In this document: positions 1 through 7,054 of the stretch, in pieces
How positions within the stretch are numbered: position 1 is the stretch's first letter
How the letters are laid out: each line of letters begins with the position of its first letter
NCBI RefSeq assembly: GCF_014646275.1
Contig: NZ_BMND01000023.1
Location: 1-64,000 of the forward strand
Length of the DNA stretch: 64,000 nt
Reading direction: 5' to 3'
Source: Streptomyces kronopolitis
GTDB lineage: Bacteria > Actinomycetota > Actinomycetes > Streptomycetales > Streptomycetaceae
Made by a program: the position numbers and the translations under genes
Notes under the pieces: generated by a model
The model's database searches: none
Seen by the model: the letters and a program-made list of their open reading frames with translations, nothing else
What the model was told of the DNA's origin: nothing

Positions 1-17
1 CGGCCGGGCGCCGGGGC

Positions 18-1301
18 TCACGCCGCCGGGGAGCGGCCGGACAGCTGCCGCTCGGCGCGCGGCGCGGGCAGCCGGCCGCCGCCCGCGAGGGCGGGAACGC
101 CGGACGGGCGGCGCGTCCACCAGATCACCGCCGCCAGCAGGCCGAGCCCCAGCACCGGGTACGGGGCCGCGAACGGCTGCTGCCACCAGGGCAGATGCAG
201 ATCGAGCGAGCCGGCGTGCGGAGTGATCCACATTGTCCGGGCGGCGAAGGCGAGGGTGGTGGCGGCCAGCAGCGCCCTGCGCCAGGCGATGCCCCGGGTG
301 TGCGCGGCGAGCGTGACGAGCAGCGGCACGCACCAGACCCAGTGGTGGGACCAGCTGATCGGCGAGACCAGCAGCGCCGTGACGGCCGTGCACAGCACGC
401 CCCAGTGGTCCAGGCCGCGCCGCAGGTACACCCGGCGGGCCGCGTACAGCCCGGCCGCGGCGGTCAGCACGGCGGGCACCGCCCACAGCAGGCCGGGCGC
501 GGGGTCGTGCAGCACCCGGGTGACCAGGCCCTGGAGGGACTGGTTGTCGACGATCCAGGCCTTGCCGACGCGGCCGGTCTCGAACATCCGGCGGGTCCAG
601 TACTCGACGCTGGCGTCGGGCAGAGCCAGCCAGCCCAGCAGCACCGAGCACAGGAACCCGGCGAGGGTGGTGCAGGCGGCCTTCACCCGGCCGGTGATCA
701 GGAGATAGACGGCGAAGAGCGCGGGGGTGAGCTTGATCCCGGCCGCGAGACCGGTGGCGAAGCCCTTGAGGCGGGCGCCGTCGGGCCGGCCGAGGTCCCA
801 CAGGACCAGGCAGGCCAGCGCGAGGTTGACCTGGCCGAAGACGAAGGTCTGGAACACCGGCTCCAGCCAGAGGCCGAGGGCGGTGGCGGCGAGCAGGAAG
901 GGCACGTCGCGGGCGGCCCGGCGCAGGCCGGCGGCCTTGCAGGAGAGGTGGACGAGCAGCCCGAGCAGGGCCGTGTTGAGCAGCACGCCGAGGATCTTGA
1001 GGACACCGAGCGGGAGCCAGGTCGTCGGTATGAACAGCACGGCGGCGAACGGCGGGTAGGTGGCCGGAAGATTCCACTTGCTGACCGTGAAGCCGTAGAG
1101 GTCACCGCCGGCCGCGGCGGCCTGGCCCTCGGCGCGGTAGACCACGATGTCCGACATCGGCATCTGCTGGATGTGGTGCAGCGCCCAGAATCCGGCGAGC
1201 GACACCATGAGCAAGGCCGCTGCGAGCAGCAGGCGGCGGTGGCGGGCGATGCTCCCCGCCCGGACCCGTCTCGGCTTCTCCGGCCCACAGGCGGCAGACA
1301 C
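18..1301 (-). CDS. GT87/DUF2029-type polyprenyl-sugar mannosyltransferase-like membrane protein
   Basis: A 427-residue multi-spanning protein. A basic N-terminus leads into a first membrane segment at about residues 24-41. An extracytoplasmic Asp follows in DIVVYR (about 51-56), then the family-typical YPPF motif (about 81-84), then roughly ten hydrophobic helices. This pattern fits GT-C fold enzymes of the DUF2029/GT87 family, known in actinobacteria as polyprenyl-phosphomannose-dependent alpha-mannosyltransferases of the cell envelope. The exact acceptor cannot be inferred. The start is GTG, preceded at short distance by AAGGG. No partner gene for lipomannan synthesis is adjacent. The family call is firm and the substrate is unknown. 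Confidence 0.8.
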   Translation of the reverse strand: MSAACGPEKPRRVRAGSIARHRRLLLAAALLMVSLAGFWALHHIQQMPMSDIVVYRAEGQAAAAGGDLYGFTVSKWNLPATYPPFAAVLFIPTTWLPLGVLKILGVLLNTALLGLLVHLSCKAAGLRRAARDVPFLLAATALGLWLEPVFQTFVFGQVNLALACLVLWDLGRPDGARLKGFATGLAAGIKLTPALFAVYLLITGRVKAACTTLAGFLCSVLLGWLALPDASVEYWTRRMFETGRVGKAWIVDNQSLQGLVTRVLHDPAPGLLWAVPAVLTAAAGLYAARRVYLRRGLDHWGVLCTAVTALLVSPISWSHHWVWCVPLLVTLAAHTRGIAWRRALLAATTLAFAARTMWITPHAGSLDLHLPWWQQPFAAPYPVLGLGLLAAVIWWTRRPSGVPALAGGGRLPAPRAERQLSGRSPAA

Positions 1302-1539
1302 CCCTTGACCCCTCCCCGTTACGCGCTGAGCGCGCCCTCGCGGGCGACGCTAGTGGATCGAGGCCGACCGGCCGTAGCGGTTTCCGGTCATCTGGATGTC
1401 GACGCGGGTCGGCTGCTCACTGGTGACCGCGCCCCGTCCCGTGCCGGTGGGGCGGCGGTTTCCCGACCGCGATTGTGCGTCTTTTGTCGGCTTGCTGCCG
1501 GAATGGTGACGCGTTCGGCTCCATTCGGCGGCCGCGGGG

Positions 1540-1743
1540 TCAGTCGTCGGCGTACTCGCCCATGACGGCGACGCCGAAGGCGGCCCCGGCGAAGACCTTG
1601 ATCGCGCGAAGGACGTTGCCCACGACATGGCGGTGCTCGTGGCCGGGCGCCGCGCCGGATCCGGGGTCGCCGCCGAGGGCGGTGGCGCCCTTGGCCGGGT
1701 GGAGGGAGGGGTGGACGGATGCTGGGGGAATCGCTGCGCTGCT
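1540..1743 (-). CDS. Small conserved Streptomyces protein of unknown function
   Basis: A 67-residue protein. The N-terminal half is rich in Pro, Ala and His. The C-terminal half is a single amphipathic to hydrophobic stretch (VGNVLRAIKVFAGAAFGVAV) ending in an acidic tail (GEYADD). I recognise the pattern as a small protein common in Streptomyces genomes but know no function. The start chosen is the ATG of MSSAAIPP, which has GGAG directly upstream, although the spacing is short. An in-frame ATG 18 codons upstream is possible. A membrane-associated location is inferred from the hydrophobic stretch only. Confidence 0.6.
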   Translation of the reverse strand, partial: SSAAIPPASVHPSLHPAKGATALGGDPGSGAAPGHEHRHVVGNVLRAIKVFAGAAFGVAVMGEYADD

Positions 1744-2114
1744 CATGTCTCCATGATGAAATTCACGCGACTGCCGCACATCGGTCCATAGGTCCATCCC
1801 TGGCGGGCCGAACGTCAGCCTCCAGGCCTATCCCACCCCCTACGGGAGATTTACCGGCCGGGCCCCGCCGTCCCCGGCTCCCCGCCGCGGTGACCCCGTT
1901 TTAATCCGTTGGCGCCGTCCCGGACCGCCCACTACACTCGCGCGTCTGCCTGCCTCCGTCGAGGAGTGCCGCCGCCCGGTCGGAAACCGGCCGGCTCTTC
2001 TGCTTCACGCCGCTGACCCGCGCACCGCAGGACCTGCGCTACGCACCGCCACCGGCCCGCCGCGCCCGACCACCGTGACGCGCCCGCCGACGTACCGCCA
2101 CCGGAGGCAACGCC
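1744..2114. other. Divergent intergenic region with helD leader
   Basis: About 370 bases between the small minus-strand gene and helD. It holds a plausible helD promoter and a transcribed leader of about 170 bases containing an inverted repeat (CCGGTCGG / CCGGCCGG near 1977-1995). I see no gene here. The palindromic rifamycin-associated element typical of helR genes was looked for and not found. Confidence 0.5.
1909..1938 (+). promoter_or_regulatory. Candidate vegetative promoter of helD
   Basis: TTGGCG (1909-1914) and TACACT (1933-1938) are separated by 18 bases, close to the principal sigma factor consensus. They lie about 175 bases upstream of the helD start codon. Assigned by inspection only. 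Confidence 0.4.
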
Positions 2115-4220
2115 GTGCCCTCGCACGCCCACCGTCCCGCACCGCAACCGCCGCACGCCGGGCGCCCCGCCGCGGCGCCCGAGGACCCGCTCCAGCGCGA
2201 GAAGGGCCACCTCGCCGCCTCCCGCTCCGCCCTGCGCGCCATGCGCCGGGACGCCGAGGCGCTGAACATCGCCGATGTGACCGCGAACTGGGTCAACGCC
2301 GAGGTGCTCCAGGGCGAGATCGACGCACGCATCAAGGCGCTCGCCGACCTGTCCCACACCCCGCTGTTCTTCGGCCGCCTCGACTACCTCCACGCGCCCG
2401 GCCTCGACCTCGCGGAAGGCGCCGCGGGAGAGAACTTCTACATCGGCCGCCGCCACGTCCACGACGCCGACGGCGACCCCATGGTCATCGACTGGCGCGC
2501 CCCCGTCTCCCAGCCGTTCTACCGGGCCTCCAAGAAGGACCCGATGGACCTGCGGCTGCGCCGCCGCTTCGGTTACACCGCGGGCGAGTTGACCGCCTAC
2601 GAGGACGAGCACCTCACCGACCCGGCCGAGGCGGAGCAGACCAGCCGGCTGCTCCAGTCCGAGATCGAGCGCCCGCGCGTCGGCCCCATGCGGGACATCG
2701 TCGCCACCATCCAGCCGGAGCAGGACGAGATCGTGCGCGCGGGCATCGCCGGCTCGGTCTGCGTCCAGGGCGCGCCGGGCACCGGCAAGACCGCGGTCGG
2801 CCTGCACCGGGTCGCCTATCTGCTGTACGCGCACCGCGAGCGGCTGGCCCGCTCCGGCACCCTGGTCATCGGCCCGAACCGCTCGTTCCTCCACTACATC
2901 GAGCAGGTGCTGCCGGCCCTGGGCGAGCTGGAGGTCAAGCAGGCCACCGTCGACGACCTGGTGGGGCATGTGGAGGTGCGCGGCACGGACGAGGCGGCCG
3001 CGGCCACGGTCAAGGGCGACGCGCGGATGGCCGAGGTGCTGCGGCGGGCGATCCGCTCGCACATCACGCCGCCCCAGGAGCCCTGTGTGGTCGTGCGCGG
3101 CTCTCGCCGCTGGCGGATCCCGGCCTACGAACTCGAAGAGATCGTGCGGGAGTTGATGGACCGCGACATCCGCTACGGCGCGGCCCGCGACGCGCTGCCG
3201 CAGCGGATCGCGCATGCCGTGCTCGTCCGCATGGAGCAGGCCGGCGAGGCTCCCGACGACCGGGTGCAGGACGCGGTGGCCCGCAACCCCGCGGTGAAGG
3301 CCGCGGTCAAGGCCGTCTGGCCGCCGGTCGATCCGGCGAAGCTGGTGCTGCGGCTGCTGGGCGACGCGGAGTTCCTGGCCGCGCAGGCCGAGGGGATCCT
3401 CACGCCCGAGGAGCAGAAGACGATCCTGTGGGCCAAGCCGGCCCGCAGCGTGAAGAGCGCCAAGTGGTCCTCGGCGGACGCGGTGCTGATCGACGAGGCG
3501 ATGGACGTGGTCGCGCGCACCCACTCGCTGGGCCATGTGGTGCTGGACGAGGCGCAGGACCTCTCCCCGATGCAGTACCGCGCGGTCGGCCGCCGCTGCA
3601 CGACGGGTTCGGCCACGATCCTGGGGGACATCGCCCAGGGCACCACCCCGTGGGCGACCGACACCTGGCAGGAGGCGCTGCGGCATCTGGGCAAGCCCGA
3701 TGCGGCCGTCGAGGAGCTCACCCAGGGTTTCCGCGTCCCGCGCGAGGTCATCTCCTACGCGTCCCGGCTGCTGCCCGCCATCGCCCCCGACCTGGCGGAG
3801 GCCACCTCGATCCGCGAGTCGGCGGGCGACTTCGAGATCCGCACCGTCGCACCGGCGGACCTGACCGCCGCCACCCTCGCGGCCTGCGACGACGCCCTGC
3901 GCAAGGAGGGCTCGATCGGCCTGATCGCCGCGGAGGCCCGCATTCCGACGCTGCGTGCGGCCCTGGAGGAGGCCGGCGTGACCTGCCTGGCACCGGGCGA
4001 GGAGACCTCGGCCGCCGCCCGCCTGACGCTGGTGCCGGCCACCCTCGCCAAGGGCCTGGAGTACGACTACGTGGTCCTGGACGAGCCGGCCGCGATCGTC
4101 GACGGCGAACCCGACGACCGGACCGGGCTGCGCCGGCTGTACGTGTGCCTGACCCGGCCGGTGTCGGGCCTGACGGTGGTCCATGCGGCGGCCCTGCCCG
4201 ACCGGCTGACGGACGGCTGA
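2115..4220 (+). CDS. helD: HelD-family RNA polymerase-recycling ATPase (UvrD-like)
   Basis: A 701-residue superfamily-1 helicase-like ATPase. An N-terminal alpha-helical arm (about 25-85) precedes the conserved block around VIDWRAPVSQPFYRA (about 124-138). The Walker A motif GAPGTGKT is at 219-226, the Walker B region VVLDEAQD at about 475-482, and the motif near LAKGLEYDYVVLDEP lies close to residue 645. HelD proteins bind stalled RNA polymerase and use ATP to release it from nucleic acid. The N-terminal region resembles the general actinobacterial HelD type rather than the rifamycin-resistance variant HelR, and no rifamycin-associated element is seen upstream. The start is GTG with GGAGG seven bases upstream. 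Family assignment is strong; a role in antibiotic resistance is not supported. Confidence 0.85.
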   Translation: MPSHAHRPAPQPPHAGRPAAAPEDPLQREKGHLAASRSALRAMRRDAEALNIADVTANWVNAEVLQGEIDARIKALADLSHTPLFFGRLDYLHAPGLDLAEGAAGENFYIGRRHVHDADGDPMVIDWRAPVSQPFYRASKKDPMDLRLRRRFGYTAGELTAYEDEHLTDPAEAEQTSRLLQSEIERPRVGPMRDIVATIQPEQDEIVRAGIAGSVCVQGAPGTGKTAVGLHRVAYLLYAHRERLARSGTLVIGPNRSFLHYIEQVLPALGELEVKQATVDDLVGHVEVRGTDEAAAATVKGDARMAEVLRRAIRSHITPPQEPCVVVRGSRRWRIPAYELEEIVRELMDRDIRYGAARDALPQRIAHAVLVRMEQAGEAPDDRVQDAVARNPAVKAAVKAVWPPVDPAKLVLRLLGDAEFLAAQAEGILTPEEQKTILWAKPARSVKSAKWSSADAVLIDEAMDVVARTHSLGHVVLDEAQDLSPMQYRAVGRRCTTGSATILGDIAQGTTPWATDTWQEALRHLGKPDAAVEELTQGFRVPREVISYASRLLPAIAPDLAEATSIRESAGDFEIRTVAPADLTAATLAACDDALRKEGSIGLIAAEARIPTLRAALEEAGVTCLAPGEETSAAARLTLVPATLAKGLEYDYVVLDEPAAIVDGEPDDRTGLRRLYVCLTRPVSGLTVVHAAALPDRLTDG

Positions 4221-4291
4221 GGCCGGAGCCGCCCCCGGCCGGGGCCGGGGACCGAGGGGGACGGGGGAACGGGGCCGGGGGCCGGGGGCCG

Positions 4292-5314
4292 CTAGCGTGC
4301 CGCCGGCTTGTGGAGCCAGGGCGCGCTGGTGGCCCAGAAGAGGCCGTCCGCGCCGAGGGTGTTCGAGCCGAAGTCGACGAACTCCTGCCGGGTGTACGGC
4401 TTCTTCGTCTCGGGGTTCTTGTACTCGAAGTCGGGCTCCTGGACGGCCATGGCCACCATGGGGAGCTGGCCCCGGTACTTCTTGAAGAAGGGGTACGAGT
4501 TCTCCAGCTGCGGCTTGGCGCCCGGCAGGACGTCAGGCCCGCCCAGGCCGATGCCGTGCTTCTTGGCGAACTCGAAGGTCCGGCTCATGTACTTGCGGCT
4601 GTTGTTCCATTCACCGGGCCAGAAATTGACGTACTGGATGAACTGCGTCTTGGTGAAGACCTTCTTGCCGTAGGCCATGTTGTCGAGTTCCGCCTTGAAG
4701 TAGGCGTCGTCGCTGTAGCCGGTGTGGTCCTTCTTGGTGTCCACCTCGGTGGCGGTCTCCGGCAGGTTCACCCCGGCGAGGCGGCCGTCGAACTTCTGCG
4801 CCATCGCCTTCAGCAGCTTCTGGAAGCGGTCCCGCACCTGCGGATTCCACTGCGCCGCGACCGTCCCGGCCTTGCCGGGGCCGAGGCCGTTGTCGTTCTT
4901 GGTCGGCGCCGCGCCGCCCTTGTACTCCGGATCCTTCAGATAGTCCGGGAGCCGGGACGGCGCCTGGAAGAACCGGTCCTGGACCTGGATGAACAGCTTC
5001 TTGTGGCGGTCCTGCACATACTTCAGCGCCCGGTCGATCTCCGAGAAGTCGTACTGGTCCTTCTTCCGCTCCATCGCCTTCCACGGCACCACCAGCTGCA
5101 CACCGGCGACGTCCGGGCGATCGAGCAGCGGCTTGACGTTGGCGTCGAAGTCCCCGATGGAGGAGTACAGGTAGTTCTTCGCCGTCTTCTTTCCGGTCGC
5201 GGCGGCCGGGGCCTTGCCGGACTCCGGAGCGGGCGCCCCGGAGGCCACGGCCGCGCCCGTCAGGCCCATCGTCACGGCGATCCCGACACCGACAGCAATG
5301 CGTTTGGTCCTCAT
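4292..5314 (-). CDS. Secreted TIM-barrel protein, glycoside-hydrolase-like
   Basis: A 340-residue exported protein. A Sec-type signal peptide (RTKR, hydrophobic core, then an Ala-rich cleavage region) spans about residues 1-26. The rest resembles a beta/alpha barrel of the clan-A glycosidase type: a sequence of D/E-rich strands including NLPETATEV and VAMAVQEPDF, whose glutamates could be catalytic. I do not recognise a defined GH family or substrate. The start is placed at MRTKRIAV because the signal peptide begins there; a longer reading frame upstream has no signal sequence. It stands alone between convergent helD and cutC. It may be a carbohydrate-active enzyme or a catalytically inactive barrel. 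Confidence 0.65.
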   Translation of the reverse strand: MRTKRIAVGVGIAVTMGLTGAAVASGAPAPESGKAPAAATGKKTAKNYLYSSIGDFDANVKPLLDRPDVAGVQLVVPWKAMERKKDQYDFSEIDRALKYVQDRHKKLFIQVQDRFFQAPSRLPDYLKDPEYKGGAAPTKNDNGLGPGKAGTVAAQWNPQVRDRFQKLLKAMAQKFDGRLAGVNLPETATEVDTKKDHTGYSDDAYFKAELDNMAYGKKVFTKTQFIQYVNFWPGEWNNSRKYMSRTFEFAKKHGIGLGGPDVLPGAKPQLENSYPFFKKYRGQLPMVAMAVQEPDFEYKNPETKKPYTRQEFVDFGSNTLGADGLFWATSAPWLHKPAAR

Positions 5315-5395
5315 GAGACCCCACGGTGGCGTGCGGTTGTGAGAAGGATGTAAGAAACCCACGGCACGGGGCGGTGCGGCCCCCTGGCCCACCGC

Positions 5396-6109
5396 CTAGC
5401 CCACCGCGCGGTCCAGCGCCGTCCGCCACCGCGCCACCGCCGCCGCGTCCACCGGCGCGGACCAGCCGGCCGGGCGGGCGGCGCCGCCGATGTGGAAGGC
5501 GTCGAGGCCGGCCGCGCGCAGCTCCGGCAGGTGGTCGAGGCCGAGGCCGCCGCCGACCAGGATCCGCGGCGCGTACCCGGGCTCGCCCGCCGCCGTGCGC
5601 GCCTGCTCGGCCAGCAGCGTGGGCAGCCCCTCGGCCACGCCTCGCGCGGAGCCGGCCGTCAGATAGGTGTCGAGGCCCGCGGTCCCGGGCGCCGCCGACA
5701 GCTCCTTGCGCAGCGCGTCCCGGTCGGCGGCCCGGTCGATGGCCCGGTGGAAGGTCCATGAGCAGCCGTCGATCACCTCGGCCAGCGCCGCCACCGCGGC
5801 AAGATCCGGCCGCCCGTCCGGCGTCAGGAATCCGAGGACGAACTCCTCGGCGCCCTCCGCCCGCAGCGCCTCGGCCTCCGCGCACAGCACCCCCACCGCA
5901 CCGGCCGCGAAGCCGTCCGTGGCGCGCAGCATCACCCGCAGCGGCAGGCCGACGGCCGCCCGGACCGCGGCGAAGACGGCCCGCGGCGGGGTGAGCCCGT
6001 CGGCCGCCATGTCCGTGACCAGCTCCAGGCGATCGGCTCCGCCGGCCTGGGCGGCGACCGCGTCCCGCGGGTCGAGCGCGATCACCTCCAGCAGCGCGCG
6101 CTTGCTCAT
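5396..6109 (-). CDS. cutC: CutC family protein
   Basis: A 237-residue TIM-barrel protein of the CutC family. Recognisable blocks are LLEVIALDPRDA at the N-terminus, GGADRLEL, PLRVMLR, DGCSWTFHRAID and the C-terminal GGGLGLDHLPEL. CutC was named for copper homeostasis in E. coli, but its biochemical role is doubtful. It is predicted to be cytoplasmic. The start is the ATG of MSKRALLE, where homology-like sequence begins; the frame stays open far upstream without resembling protein. Divergent from the HD-domain gene. Confidence 0.85.
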   Translation of the reverse strand: MSKRALLEVIALDPRDAVAAQAGGADRLELVTDMAADGLTPPRAVFAAVRAAVGLPLRVMLRATDGFAAGAVGVLCAEAEALRAEGAEEFVLGFLTPDGRPDLAAVAALAEVIDGCSWTFHRAIDRAADRDALRKELSAAPGTAGLDTYLTAGSARGVAEGLPTLLAEQARTAAGEPGYAPRILVGGGLGLDHLPELRAAGLDAFHIGGAARPAGWSAPVDAAAVARWRTALDRAVG

Positions 6110-6295
6110 ATGACCCAATCCTCCGACGACGGCGTGACGGGACCGGAACCCCAAGAGGTCTAGTCCAATATCCCAGAGTACGGGCCGTCCGCCCCTCCGG
6201 GGACCGCTTCGCCACCCCCACGACCGGATTCCCCCGAACGCCGACCCGGCCGACCGCCCCCGGCTCTTTTTCAGGCCACCCCGCGTCGGGGCACA

Positions 6296-6988
6296 ATGGC
6301 TGGCATGACTCCCGTGTCCCGTACGGCAGACACCACCGACCCGACGCCGGAGCTGCGGCAGCGCTGGTCCCTGACCGTCGCCGAGGCCCGCGGCCGCAAG
6401 CACCCCACGGCCCCCGACCCCGCCCCGTACGCCGACGACCTGCTGTCCCGCTGGAGCGAGCCCCAGCGCCGCTACCACACCGTCGAGCATCTGGCCGAAG
6501 TCCTCTACCGCATCGACGAACTGGCCGAGTACGCCGATGACCTGACCGTCGTGCAGCTGGCGGCGTGGTTCCACGACGCGGTCTACCGCCCGGACCGCTC
6601 CGAGAACGAGGAGCGCAGCGCGTCCCTCGCCGAGCGCGCGCTGCCCGAGCTGGGCGTCGGGGCGGCCCGCACGGCCGAGGTCGCCCGCCTGGTGCGGCTG
6701 ACCGTCACCCACGATCCGGCGCCCGACGATCCCGACGGCGAGGTGCTGTGCGATGCCGACCTCGCCGTACTGGCCGGCTCCCCCGAACGGTACGCCGCCT
6801 ACGCCGCCGCCGTCCGCGAGGAGTACGGCTTCGTCCCCGACCCCGACTTCACCGCCGGCCGCTCCGCCGTGCTGAGCCAACTCCTCTCCCTGCCCCGCCT
6901 GTTCCGCACCCCCCGCGGCTACGACCTCTGGGAACACCCCGCCCGCCGCAACCTCACCACGGAGCTGGATCTGCTGCGGGGGGCCTAG
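6296..6988 (+). CDS. HD-domain metal-dependent phosphohydrolase-like protein
   Basis: A 230-residue protein of the COG4339 type. Metal-binding residues are visible as RRYHTVEH (His61, His65), WFHDAVY (His93, Asp94) and CDADL (about 152-156), the spaced H...HD...D pattern of HD hydrolases. The natural substrate is unknown; relatives are annotated as predicted phosphohydrolases or N-methyl-D-aspartate receptor NMDAR2C-like proteins. An alternative start is the ATG at 6305. It converges on the YVTN-repeat gene, and a shared hairpin separates the two. Confidence 0.8.
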   Translation: MAGMTPVSRTADTTDPTPELRQRWSLTVAEARGRKHPTAPDPAPYADDLLSRWSEPQRRYHTVEHLAEVLYRIDELAEYADDLTVVQLAAWFHDAVYRPDRSENEERSASLAERALPELGVGAARTAEVARLVRLTVTHDPAPDDPDGEVLCDADLAVLAGSPERYAAYAAAVREEYGFVPDPDFTAGRSAVLSQLLSLPRLFRTPRGYDLWEHPARRNLTTELDLLRGA

Positions 6989-6993
6989 GCAGC

Positions 6994-7030
6994 GAGCCGC
7001 CCCCCGTAGTTGCGTGACGGGGGACGGCTC
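6994..7030. terminator. Bidirectional hairpin between convergent genes
   Basis: Arms 6994-7007 and 7017-7030 pair over 14 positions with one C/A mismatch and a 9-base loop. It sits in the 66-base gap between the HD gene and the YVTN-repeat gene, so it can end transcripts from both. Confidence 0.65.
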
Positions 7031-7054
7031 GGGCCGTACGGGAGCGGTGGGGTG

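Noticed and set aside
1798..2114. Rifamycin-associated element upstream of the HelD gene
   Set aside because: The expected palindrome was not found, and the protein N-terminus is of the general HelD type rather than HelR, so a rifamycin-resistance call is not supported.
1932..4184. A 750-codon frame antisense to helD
   Set aside because: Opposite-strand shadow; helD carries Walker motifs and a good start.
2075..5353. A 1092-codon open frame covering helD in another frame
   Set aside because: Shadow of the helD coding sequence; composition is Arg/Pro/Gly-rich with no domain, as expected for an alternative frame in GC-rich DNA.
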